This document shows, piece by piece, positions 53,928-64,000 of a stretch of DNA of 64,000 nucleotides. The notes beneath the pieces were generated by a model that was not told where the DNA came from, did not search any database, and saw nothing but the letters and a program-made list of their open reading frames with translations. Source of the DNA: Catonia carolina (taxonomy: Eukaryota > Arthropoda > Insecta > Hemiptera > Achilidae). A program made the translations under genes and the position numbers. How positions within the stretch are numbered: the first letter of the stretch is position 1; every line of letters starts with the position of its first letter. The DNA is taken from positions 432,649,545 through 432,713,544 of the forward strand of contig JAQMRL010000001.1 of the NCBI GenBank assembly GCA_035578175.1, written 5' to 3'.

Positions 53928-54145
53928 CCGGGTTGGTCTAGAGGTAAAGCCGTCGCCACAAATGGCTGAGTGAACAATTGAATGAACAGTAGAGACTAAG
54001 GTTCCTGGTTCACATGTTACTTTTATATGGATTTCAATGACAGACATAGGTTACTGGTATGCTTTGATGATTGGGGTTCAATCAACCATACTCTTCAGGA
54101 ATGGTTGGCCTGAGTCTGTACAAGACTACACGAGTACACAAGTTA
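53928..54145 (+). mobile_element. SINE T3, 3'-shortened copy
   Basis: Head with GGGTTGGTCTAGAGGTAAAG (box A) and GGTTCCTGGTTCAC (box B, mutated), then the T3 body to AGTCTGTACAAGACTACAC. Confidence 0.7.
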
Positions 54146-54506
54146 AAGTTCTTATAAGGGCAGGCACGATGGCTCAGCAGTTCTTTCAACTGACGATAGT
54201 AAATTGAAGCTGTAAAAATTTGTGTAATAATTTGTCGGTCAGGCTGTTATTGACGCCATTTTTCAGATGACAGTCGCTTAGTATGATAAAAAATCCAGTA
54301 TAAGAACGTTATTATAAAAAATGGTGGCTGGCTGCTGTGGTGGTTTTTGTATAAAAGACTTAATTTAGAAACAATTTACAATGTTTGTAAACAAACAACA
54401 AAATTGACTCAATTATTTTTTCCACACCACTGACTACACAAAAAATTGTAATGAATCAGGTACATTAAGCAGAATATTCTGAAATATTTATGAAAAATTC
54501 TATTTT

Positions 54507-54680
54507 TTTTTTTTTTTTGGTTTTACGCCTGACAGTTTTGCAATGACTGTTAATGCAGATGATGAGAAGCATGACAGATCAAAATGAGTGATGGCAAAAT
54601 ATTAGACCTGACCAAGAATTGAACCCTGAGACCCCAGATAGAAGCCAGTAGTGTTGACAAATGCACCACGAGCCAGTCTA
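54507..54680 (-). mobile_element. tRNA-headed SINE with a tail A variant
   Basis: A T run then, on the minus strand, a tail with GCATTAACAGTCATTGC and a head with CAGGGTTCAATTCTTGG. Diverged. Confidence 0.6.
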
Positions 54681-54966
54681 GACTGCTCAGTTTTAACAAT
54701 ATAATATTTAAAGTATGGTTATACAAATTAAGGTTAGAACAGGATTGTTAAGGTACGTTTCCACTGAGGCAACATGTGGCATGTGGCATTGAGCATGTGA
54801 CATGTAGGAAGTAACAACGACGCATGTCACCTGTCGGCCCATGTCACCAAATGCATGCGCCATTGTGCGACAAAAGTCATACGTGTCATACGATGTTGCC
54901 TGTATCCAGGTGGTAGTGGATGTGTGCGATATGTAGTGAAATATTCATAAAACGACCTTAGTGAAG

Positions 54967-55202
54967 ATTACCATAGTTCACCGGAGTTGTGGAACAATAA
55001 AAGTGCTTCATACAGGTATAAAGACAGGAATGTGAAAAATGACAAACTACAACTACATGCTAAGAAGTACAGATGTTCAGTTGATGGAATAAAAAAGAAA
55101 ATCAAGAATTTCAGGTCTTCTTTTCATCGGGAATATAAAAGAATTACTAAACCGAAGAGCGGCTATCTCCTAAAGAAAAATGGTTTGCTAATAATATCCT
55201 GA
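54967..55202 (+). CDS. MADF/Myb-SANT-like DNA-binding protein fragment of the Harbinger element
   Basis: The frame, open from about 54967 with an ATG at 54987, reads PELWNNKSASYRYKDRNVKN, then KYRCSVDGIKKKIKNFRSSF and HREYKRITKPKSG. The order 'LWN..S..Y+D+......+...C....IKKKIKNLR.SF.RE' is the MADF pattern. In active Harbinger elements the partner protein binds the element ends and helps import the transposase. Only the N-terminal domain remains (about 70-78 residues against 200 or more in full partners). Confidence 0.7.
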
Positions 55203-55578
55203 CATTTTTAGATGTTGACATTCAAAACAAATGATTTCAACAGCAGAAAACTATGAGTTAAGTTAACATTTTTAACTCATTATTTAACTAGTGACAGATG
55301 CAGAGATGGAAGCAGGGCCTTCGAGATTACAAAGACAACTTTTTCAGTTATTCAAGTGGATAAAAGTAGATTTTTGGTAGGTTTAAAAAGTATATAAGTA
55401 TTAAAATATAATATATTTCAAACCACCAGAAATATAGAAAAAGTAAACACATCAATATTTTGAAGCGCTTTTGTGAATTTTTTGAAAATATTTTATGAGT
55501 AAATATTTTTTACTGTTTGATAAATCAATATCCTAAAAAAGAGGAAACTGAATAAATGAATTTACATGAAATTTTTAT

Positions 55579-55967
55579 CTACAGCATAAATATGATAAAT
55601 TTAATACATGAAGTGTTTAACTGAAGAATACCAGAATATCTCCAGTAGCTAGGTATAAAAGCAACAACACTCGCACTTGAACTGCTGGTGCTGCACACGA
55701 CAGTTGGTGTCTGCTTTTCCACCAAAGGAGAGACCTTTTCCACTAGATAGTCAAAATCATGCCTGCTCATACATGTGAAATTTTTGAACAGACTACCATC
55801 ATTCGAAATAAGTTTTCCAAAAAATGTCCCACAATTTTCACCACTTTTAACAATAAATTTCTGATCCACCATCTAGGCTTCTTCCGTTTTCTTCTTTTAT
55901 TGGGAGGATCAAATAAGCTGCAGCTGCTACTGGTTTTGATAACATGATGCAAAGTACTGGTAAACAC
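55579..55967 (-). pseudogene. Harbinger transposase, N-terminal fragment with frameshift
   Basis: Two overlapping minus frames together give the N-terminal signature: RRKRKKPRWWIRNLL in one, and GSLFKNFTCMSRHDFDYLVE with KVSPLVEKQ in the other. The frame change falls between about 55840 and 55870. Nothing of the catalytic DDE domain follows. Convergent with the MADF ORF. Confidence 0.75.
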
Positions 55968-56165
55968 GTGTTAAATAACTTTAAATGCTTTTGCCTAATG
56001 CTGTAAACAACGGCAACAAGTAGCAAATGACAACTGGCAACAAATTCTTGGGCGATATGTGACTTGTCGCACAGTATGAAGACGCATGGGAACATCTAAT
56101 AACAAAATGACATGTTTAGCATGTTACATATTGCTCCTCGTTGCCTCAGTGGAAATGTACCATTA

Positions 56166-56937
56166 ATTTAAAAGAAAAGACATACTTAAAATATTTTTAT
56201 TATAACAATATGGAAGAAAAATAATACATTGAAAACTTTCGATTAATACGTAAAAATAAATTTATAATATTAAAAATTTGTTCAGAATTTTATTTCGATG
56301 AAAAAATTTAATCTGGTATAGAAAATAAAATGATTGTATATTACAAATTTTGATAGTAAATAACATGGGGAACTTACATCATCCATTACAAAATTATTTA
56401 CAAAAAACTTAAAATATATAAAAATTTTTATTAGGTTCCCATGAAAAAAAAAATTAGTTTATGATCTATTGTACAAAAATGATAACTACTTTGATCTTAC
56501 TTTGTTAACTTTTAGTTAATTACCTGTTTCATATTATAATTCTAAAGAAAATCATTATTAACTTTATATTAAATGACTTAAATGTGAATACTATATCAAA
56601 ATCGGACCACTGCAGTTTGCAACCTTATTTATTTATTTTGTTCTGTGTGCTTTCACTAATCCATACAAAATCTTGGTGGAGACAAAAAGCGCGTTCATTT
56701 AATTTTAAGAGAAGCAAAAGTATCATGCCCATAATAAAATGTTTTCATCGTTAAAATTTGCAGTTTTAAAATGAAAGGTAAGAAAAGAATGAGAAGTCCA
56801 AGAAACTAAAGCTTAGATGGGTTAATGAAATTATAAAATCACGAATACAATACACCATAGATTTTAATATGGAGCGTGATTTTCTATGGCTATAACTTTT
56901 AAAAACCACATAAATGATTTTTTTTAGAAATTAAATA
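56166..56937. other. No recognisable feature
   Basis: AT-rich intergenic sequence between the Harbinger element and the third Tc1-type MITE. Confidence 0.4.
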
Positions 56938-57268
56938 AAGTCCAGCTTTTCTTAGTTTTCTCCTACTGTAAACAAAAAATGACGTCACTGAGCATGCGCA
57001 TTATGTAAAAATGTGTACACGGTGATTAAAAAGTAACAACAAAATACTTTCAAAAATATTTAAATACAAAATATTTTAAAAAGTATTTTTATAAATGAAA
57101 TTGTTACCCCTATATCATATCATGACTGATGTTTTAAGTAATAATAATTTAAAATTAGTTAATTTAATAGGAATACGACATCCATAAAGTCGTGGACCCT
57201 AGCGTGCACCCTGTAGTAGCTGGCTTTGGTTTGTTGACAATAGGAGCAAACTAAGAACGGCTGAACTG
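56938..57268 (-). mobile_element. Tc1-type MITE, copy 3
   Basis: TA-flanked (56936-56937, 57269-57270). The left end is AGTCCAGC and the right, inverted, CAGTTCAGCC, with matching CTTAGTTTGCTCCTA and GTCAACAAA blocks in both termini. TGACGTCA lies at 56980-56987. Confidence 0.83.
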
Positions 57269-57270
57269 TA

Positions 57271-58045
57271 AATGAATAAGACTTCAAAAACTGCTTAATG
57301 TAAATAAAGATAGAATATAATAGAAATAAAAATAAGTTCAGTCTTTTTATTTTATAATTTATAGCATCAAAATCACAATGTAAACAAAGATTTAAAAGCA
57401 TAATTTTAACTAAATTTCTATTAAATAAACATTAAAAGATTTTAGTTGATGAGAACTGGACTTGAATCTTTAGTGTAAGATGTCTTAAAAATTTATTGTG
57501 ATGAATACTTACAAGATATAGGTAATATTTTAACAATGAGGTAGCATAAAATACTAAAATACATTCTGGCTGTCCTTAAATCACTTAATGTTACAATCCA
57601 ATCCACTGAAATGTTATGTAAAGTAAGGATAAGTCTTTTGTTTTAATCATTAATACTGTTAAATTAGTAACCTAAGCCAATGACTTCTGTAAACTGATAG
57701 ACAAAATTTTTCCTATAAGAACCACTTTTAAATAAAAAGAGACAGTTACACTGTGGTGTAAGGCTCCTGGCTTGTCATGAGTTGTCTGTATGTTGAGCAC
57801 TGCTAATACACCTTCACAAAATCCAACATTTTATCAAATTGTAAGAATATTATTCATGAGAATACATCACATAACATCTTTGAGTAATGACAATAGTTCA
57901 ATACACAAAGAAATAACTCATATATACTACAGACCATCTGGTAACCAGATATATTTGAGAATACAACAGTGATGCTCACACTTCTAAAGATGGAGGACAT
58001 TCTATTAAATGGCTTCATAAGATTCTATAACAACAAAATAATATG
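57271..58045. other. No recognisable feature
   Basis: AT-rich; short frames only. Confidence 0.4.
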
Positions 58046-58047
58046 TA

Positions 58048-59145
58048 CGAGGTGTGTTTTTAAAGTGTGTATCGATTTGAAATATAGTCACTACGGTCGG
58101 CATTTAGCCCCTGCATGTGCCTACATCTGTTAGGAAGCCACAGATGCTACAATAGAAACATTCGATCATGTTTACATTTGTTTAAGTATTTAAAACGCCT
58201 CTGCTGATTAAAAATCCCACTGACTGTGAAATAAGCACTGTGACTTGTTTTTTTAGTGGTTAAGGAGTAAAAAAGGCTAAAATTCATTGTGATAACAGTA
58301 AAGTTTATGGAGAAAACATTTTGTTTGATGGAAGAGTATGGAAATGGGTTAGAGGTCATCAAGATAGCTGCACGAATGTTCAAGATGAGGAGCAAAGTGG
58401 GCAACCAAGTCATTACAGAAGATTTGGTACAGAAAGTTGATGGAAAATTGAAAGAGAACAGGGGTTTCCTCAAGTGTCAGGAACTGTTCTATACAAAATT
58501 ATGAATGAATGTTCAAATTATTGGAAGTTGTGTCCACACTAAGTACCAAAAATGTTGACCGAGGTGTACAAAAGCAAACTTATAACCAGTACATTGAGTT
58601 TCCAGTAGTGGTACAATAGGGAAGGCGATAATTTTTTAAAACAAATTGTGACATGGGCATCGTGGCATACATTACACTGGAATTGAAGCAGTAATCCACA
58701 GAATGGTGACATTCAACATCACCCAAGAAAATAAAGTTCAAACAAACAATTCCAGTCTGGAAAATCATGTGTACTGTGTTTTGGGACAGGATGCATTGCT
58801 TGTAAATTTTTTGCCTCTATGGCAATGCCCATCACAAACAGTTAATCAAGCTAAAGATGCTATTGGGTTATTTGGCTAGGAAAAACTTGATCACTCTCTG
58901 TAAAGTCCCGATCTAGCGCCCTGTGAGTACTACCTGTTTCTGCATTTGAAGATATATCTAGGAGGTCTTTGCCATGACAACTGCGCTTTTGCAGTGGTTA
59001 TCAAATCAAGTAGCAGACTTCTATGAGGATGGGATTCAAAAGCTAGTTGTACAATACGATAAACGCTTTAATATTAGAGGAAATTATGAAGAAAAGTACA
59101 TTAAAAGGTAGATTAAGGTACAAGTTACTTTATAAACAAGCCTCG
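58048..59145 (+). pseudogene. Decayed full-length mariner element
   Basis: The inverted ends CGAGGTGTGTTTTTAAAGT and CGAGGCTTGTTTATAAAGT are flanked by TA (58046-58047, 59146-59147). Readable transposase pieces are VITEDLVQKVDGKLKENRGF near 58410 and, in other frames, patterns of the 'P.LAPCEYYLF' and 'EDGI.KLV..YDK....GNYEEK' blocks near 58915-59100. Many frameshifts and stops; long dead. It is a different lineage from the element at 36122. Confidence 0.8.
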
Positions 59146-59147
59146 TA

Positions 59148-60305
59148 ACATCCATCAAATTATTGCTTTAGGGCTCCAATAACAAAAAATCCACTAATTA
59201 GATTCCTTGAATGATTAAAGATTAACCATTTGAATAGCTCAAAAGAAAAACGTTGCAACTGACAAAATTTACAAAAGTGAGGTTTCAGTGGAATACGTTC
59301 TATAAATCTATAAGTTAATTCTAATAGTATTAATTCTATAAGTATATAATTATAGTATATAAGTATATAAGTATAGGTAATTCTATAAGTATAATTCTAT
59401 AAGTTGATCATAATAGTGAATTCTAACGGTTAGAACTGTAACTAAAACCTCGGAAATTCCTGAAACAAAATCGTCGTAGTGAAAAATCGTTATACAGCTA
59501 AGAATCAGATGGTATATTTCACTTTATGTAAATATTTATTTTTGTTCCTTACAACATTTTTCCGTTGACCCATTCATTTAGGTACTGGATAGAGACCACT
59601 TTAAAGACTCCTTTTAACACGTTTTTTGACTCCTTGAAACACATTTAATGACTTAACAGATTTAAATTTTACGGGAAATTTAGCTGGTGTACAGTAGCAG
59701 AGCTCTAGACAAGTCTTTACTTAAAAATAACCCATTTTACTACATACAACTTAACAGTAACATTACAATCTTATAAAGAATCATAATTCACAAATTACAT
59801 TCATAATTAATTGTCTGTTAGAACTATGATTACTATCTTAAAAATAGATAGCTAAATTTAATCAACTGACATATTAATGCATAACAATTATTACTAAAAA
59901 ACTGTTTTGTTCATTATTAATTGCATGTAAATCTTTTGTAGACCTGTTACAATAAACAATGTTCAATTAATTTAAAATTTTGATCATGAACTAACTTCAT
60001 TATTTCCTATTTGTTTTGTAATACTCTTAGGCCTTGATAAAAAGTCTGCACTTACACCAAAGTAAGTATGTTTAGTGTTCTGTTCGAAACTAAAAATATA
60101 ATCAATAAAAGTAAATGCCTGATGATAAAAATTTGTTGACTAATATACACAAATTTTACTACTGAATGAAATACAAAATGTATAGCCATGAAAATGGATG
60201 AAATAATATGACATGAAATAATACTGATTAAACTCTACACCCACAAAATTATTTTTCTTTTATTTTCTAAAAGTTTTGTAAACCGAAAAAAAATCAAATT
60301 ACAGC
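59148..60305. other. No supported feature
   Basis: Contains a degenerate AT-rich cluster of TCTATAAGTATA-like units at about 59300-59415. No gene. Confidence 0.4.
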
Positions 60306-60964
60306 CAATGCTCGATTTAACGGACTAATTGGCAGATACCAATATTCGTTGTTGTGAAAGTCCGTTAAATTGAAAGTCGTTCAGTTTTTTTTTTTTATTG
60401 AGTGATGATGCCTACATAAGCCTTGGGCTTATGCATAGGTAATGATATGTGGTGATTTACAGATGAAAAAAATGCCAGACCTGACCAGGAATCGAACCCT
60501 GGACCCCGGCATAGTAGCCAGTTGCGCTGACCACTACACCACGGGCCGGCCAATCGGCCAATCGTTATAATACAATCGGTCATATACGTTTCTATAATGT
60601 GTTAAAGTAAACTTTGGATTTGCTTATAGCCTTATTCATACCATAACTTTCAAAAAACTGTACCGCTCACAAAGAACTTACCTAACTGGAAGAGCTGCAA
60701 AGCGTCGTACAATAAAACAATATAAAAACCCTGATTTTATTTTGTATGCTTTAACCAATACAGTATTATTAAATAGTGAGCTAATAGTGACAATGTTTAT
60801 ATTACAGTTATTAAATTCCATTACATTGATTAAAAATAACACAATTAAATAAAATCTTATGGTTATTAGTAATTTTTCTTCACAAAAATTAACATTACTT
60901 AGATTTTTGTAATGTTTCAACCATTTTATTTACTTAGGAGGCTAGTCCCTTAAATCGAGCATTG
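60306..60964. mobile_element. TIR element of unknown family, interrupted by a SINE
   Basis: Ends are 22-bp inverted repeats (CAATGCTCGATTTAA, then C or G, then GGACTA) at 60306-60327 and 60943-60964. No transposase is recognisable. The termini resemble pogo/Tigger-like MITEs, but no clean target duplication is visible, so the family is only a suggestion. Confidence 0.6.
60385..60551 (-). mobile_element. tRNA-headed SINE, family T2 with a third tail type
   Basis: The minus strand starts GGCCGGCCCGTGGTGTAG (box A), has GGGTTCGATTCCTGG (box B) and ends with a tail containing GCCCAAGGCTTATGTAGG and an A run. The tail matches neither A nor B. Confidence 0.8.
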
Positions 60965-62343
60965 ACGACAGTTTTATTATAACAATTTAGTCTTTCAATA
61001 AAATAAAACAAACTTCAAAACAAAAAATAACCATTTCACCCAAAACCTTACAAAATAATAAAAAAAAAACACCCCAAATTGTTGTAACACTGCAGTTATT
61101 AAGTAATTCTAGATGTTAAATAAATCTTTATAATAAATTCAAGTCTTTAATATTGTATAACATATCATGAGAAACATAAAAATTGTTCTCATCTAATAAA
61201 AAAAGAACAAAATATAGAGACATAAAAGCTGTTGTTCACATTGCTAGATAAAATGTAAATATTTTAATAATTTAATAGCCTGGCATTAAACTGGTGCAGT
61301 AAATACCAAATAATAAGATTGTATAACTAATATAGAAAATGAATACAGAAGTAACAGAGGGAACTTTTATTCGTTAAAATCCCTTCAGAATATAAACTTT
61401 TATTGTTATCTAAAATAATTTACTCTAATATTGTTTGATCTAATTACCGTAAAACAGTAATACTCTAGAAATGGTCACGGAATAGATTGTTTATTGTGAG
61501 AAATTATGTATTGCACTGGAATGTATTAAACATGGTTAATGAATGAGATATTTGGAATAGGAATTCTTGAAAATTATTAAATATAATTATTAAAAAATAA
61601 TATTATTATTAAACATGTTACAATAAAATGGAGAAAGTGTTACAAAGGTTTTGATTGTTTAAATAACTATCAAACTGCATGTAAAAAAACAGCTAGCGCC
61701 TTTGTAGTAAGTTAGATGTTATTTGTATTGTGAATGGAATTAATCTTGTTGGGCTGTTTTGAAATAGTTTCATTACAGGACCAGTTTTGAATTACGTTAA
61801 GAGTAATATATAGATTAGATTGAATGTTTAGTTGTACGATCCTCTCCGTGGTCTGCTAGTCATTTGCACGTTCAGTTAAAACAATGGAACTTATGAGAAT
61901 CGTCACTGCTATTAGCGCAACTAAAAACATCAATTAAAGGCATCAGCATGCATATATTAATACATTTTTTAAACCTCTGTAGAACTTGTGTGTTTTTTAA
62001 GGTAGAACAACAATTCAAGTTTTGCTTAACAGAAAAAAAATTATGTACAGGTCATTTGTTCTAGCTAGAAGCTCTCCCACTAAAGCTCTGTGCCGCTGAG
62101 CTGTTCTGTTTAGTGGTAGGGGAAGCACCTCGAAAGGAAGTGATCAGTCTCTCCATAGTGCTAGCAGCGTTAAGAGACTAAGTGTACTATAAATCCTAAA
62201 ATCATTGACTGTATTGTAATTTTATATTTTTGTTCTATTCCCTTCATAAGTCTTCAACTCGTGCTTTCGGTAGTAGGCCTGTTTTATGTACCTATTGTTT
62301 TTACTCTTTTGCTGTTTGGTTTTGTTTATATTAATTTTTTGTA
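60965..62343. other. No recognisable feature
   Basis: AT-rich sequence with no supported exon or repeat terminus. Confidence 0.4.
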
Positions 62344-63296
62344 TGTATTCTTTGTTTTGTTTCTATTTAACTTTCTCTTGCCTAAATGAATATGTAGGAA
62401 GGAAAGTATTGTTTTCATGTCGATTTTTCGAAATCGAGTTTTCACCGGATCTATACGTTTTCAGACCCCCTGAATCCAAAAAACATGTTTTTAGCGATTG
62501 GTCTGTGTGTGTGTGTGTGTACAAAATATCTCAAGAACGGAACATCGTACGAACTTTAAACTTAAGTTACATACCGCTACCGGACCCGACACGAACATTT
62601 TCATCAAAATCGGTCACAGGAAGTAGCAGTTTATTCGTATAATTTTTCACTTTTTTGTGATTTTCTCAAAAACTAGTCCTACGATTTTTTTTAAAATCGC
62701 CTCATTTAATCAATTTTTTATTCTCTACAAGATAGGGTAGGCGCCATGTTTGCTGAAATTCTTGGTGAGGGTGTTTTTACGTAAAAAAAGTGTTTTTTTT
62801 AAGATTACGGCTTTATTATTAATTTTAGAGCAAAAATGTGTATAATAAAAGTTGTAGAGAATTTGACAATCTACAACTTTTATTTCAAGCATTTTTTTGT
62901 ATAACGCATAGTTTAGCGGCAATTAGCGATTTTCTGTTTTGTCTCACGAAAACGTGTGAAAAATCGATTTTTTTAAGATTTCGGCCTTAGTATGCACTTT
63001 ACGACAAAAGTGTATATAATAAAATTTATAGAAACTTAAGAGATCTACAACTTTTATTTAGAGAATTTTTCTCTACAGAGTCTAGTTTAGCGTGAATGTG
63101 TGATTTTTCGTTTTTTTTTAAGCCAAATTGAGTTCAATTTTCATTTTGCGACATTCACTCATGATTAAAATAAGGTTATGTTTTTGAGGTTAGTTTTTGT
63201 TTATTTCTAATATTTTATTAATAATGTTAGGTTTATTATTAATTATTTGCATTGGCAAGAGAAAGTTGTGTGAGTGTTTCACACCAGATTTTTTTA
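62344..63296 (-). mobile_element. Repeat R, complete inverted copy
   Basis: Starts with the R right end in inverse orientation (ACTTTCTCTTGCC) and ends with the hairpin GTGTGA-GTGTT-TCACAC and CAGATTTTTT. A possible short duplication, ATTTA, lies at both borders. A broken transposase ORF begins within 20 bp of its end. Confidence 0.75.
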
Positions 63297-63312
63297 TTTA
63301 TTTAGTTATTAA

Positions 63313-63800
63313 AATGGAACCTAGTTGTAGCAGTGAAAATTCGAGCACGAGTGCTCGTGTAATACGGAAAAGGCAGGTAATACGCTCAGCCTAGGGAGTA
63401 TATAGTCAGTGTATACAATTTTATGAAAAAAGGAGTTGAACAAAACGAACCAATTTTACTGACCGATGTGCAAAATCATGTAGCCAGAGCTATGGGGATT
63501 TCGCATAGTACAGTTCAAAGAATTTTGAAAGAAAAAAGAAAAAACCCTGATGTGCTAATCAGAACACCACATAAGAAAAGAATGAGAAGGAAAGTGAAGA
63601 AATAAGTGGACGATTTTGATAAGTCTGTTGTGAGAAGAACAATATATGATTTTCATAAAACAAATGCTGAATGGCCAACTTTGAATTTGTTACTCCCCGT
63701 TTTGCAGGAGAAAATTAATTTCAAAGGAAGTAAATGGTCGCTGTGGAAAATTATTAAAGATATGGGATTCAGATGGAGAAAGGCAAAAGACAACAGATAA
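63313..63800 (+). pseudogene. N-terminal part of a DDE-type transposase, broken
   Basis: Three pieces run in order: MEPSCSSENSSTSARVIRKR; then, after a one-base frame change, REYIVSVYNFMKKGVEQNEP with a helix-turn-helix AMGISHSTVQRILKEK; then, after an in-frame TAA at 63603, DDFDKSVVRRTIYDFHKTNA, EWPTLNLLLPVLQEKINF and WKIIKDMGFRWRKAKDNR. The 'DDFD...VRRTI..F......PTL..LLP...EKI.F.GS...L.KIIK..GF+W++...NR' block is one I recognise from a widespread insect transposase family of Tc1/IS630-like type; the exact subfamily is uncertain. The catalytic domain is absent before the window edge. Confidence 0.65.
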
Positions 63801-64000
63801 TATACAGTTTTTAGTATAGCGTAGTAGTTGTAACAGAGTAGTATACAGTTAGAAAGAAAGGAATGATCATTAAGTGAGAAGGAGACAACACTTGCCCCGT
63901 TGAAACTATCCCTACTCTACCTACTCGCCCTCCCCTTACAAGCTTCTTCCAAAAACAAATGCACTATATACACTTCTCACATTAACAATACAATCTTATA

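Larger units (their letters stand above)
54751..56162. mobile_element. PIF/Harbinger element derivative with two convergent ORF remnants
   Basis: Ends are inverted copies of GGTACGTTTCCACTGAGGC (one mismatch), flanked by the 3-bp duplication TTA at 54748-54750 and 56163-56165, the PIF/Harbinger signature. CATGT-type motifs are repeated just inside both ends. It codes for a MADF/Myb-like protein (+) and a transposase fragment (-), the two-gene plan of this superfamily. The transposase DDE region is deleted, so it is non-autonomous. Confidence 0.88.

Noticed and set aside
1..64000. A novel bacterial-type multi-gene system
   Set aside because: Introns, TPRT duplications, SINEs and insect-type transposons show a eukaryotic chromosome; no operon-like cluster exists.

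Overview
This window is eukaryotic nuclear DNA. It is AT-rich, almost every long open frame belongs to a transposable element, and the one host gene I can read completely is split by four GT-AG introns. The mix of intact non-LTR retrotransposons, mariner, hAT and PIF/Harbinger remnants and many tRNA-derived SINEs points to an insect with a large, repeat-rich genome. A hemipteran is my guess, but the sequence does not prove it. There is no bacterial, phage or CRISPR content.

Host genes. The firm call is POLR3H (RNA polymerase III subunit RPC8), five coding exons on the + strand between 47749 and 52429, 196 codons plus stop, with a polyadenylation signal at 52488. Upstream, on the opposite strand, lies the start of an unrecognised gene: a 28-nt first coding exon (46102-46129) and a 49-nt second exon (38202-38250) that join in phase across a 7.85-kb intron. 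Three weaker host pieces are a proline-rich first coding exon at 2885-3012 (-), a first coding exon with a CCAAT-containing upstream region at 26586-26640 (+), and a GC-rich candidate internal exon at 18686-18818 (+).

Mobile DNA by region. From 0 to 5 kb there are SINEs and a ~0.95-kb palindrome-rich repeat (called R here) flanked by 140-bp direct repeats. From 4.8 to 9.2 kb lies a full-length Jockey-type LINE with both ORFs open. From 9.2 to 34 kb there are more R copies, a hAT MITE with a perfect 8-bp target duplication, a 400-bp SINE family (SINE-1), several tRNA-headed SINEs, a 490-bp tandem duplication, a Harbinger fragment beside a large hairpin, and degenerate LINE and mariner remnants. 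From 34 to 37 kb there is a palindromic MITE and a mariner whose 5' end has been replaced by an inverted copy of its 3' end. From 41.3 to 44.7 kb a full-length RTE-type LINE with one in-frame stop sits inside the intron of the minus-strand host gene. From 49 to 57 kb three Tc1-type MITEs carrying a TGACGTCA palindrome lie in and downstream of POLR3H, together with a nested mariner/SINE and a two-ORF PIF/Harbinger derivative. From 58 to 64 kb there is a decayed mariner, a TIR element hit by a SINE, an inverted R copy and a broken DDE-type transposase.

How the parts relate. The SINEs have no coding capacity and must borrow LINE enzymes. The 3' end of SINE-1 and the 3' end of the RTE LINE carry the same small stem-loop with a compensated base pair, which suggests a donor-parasite pair within this window. 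The tRNA-headed SINEs reuse at least two different 3' tail modules on several heads. I found no new multi-gene defence or metabolic system; the notable content is transposon biology and the unassigned host exons.
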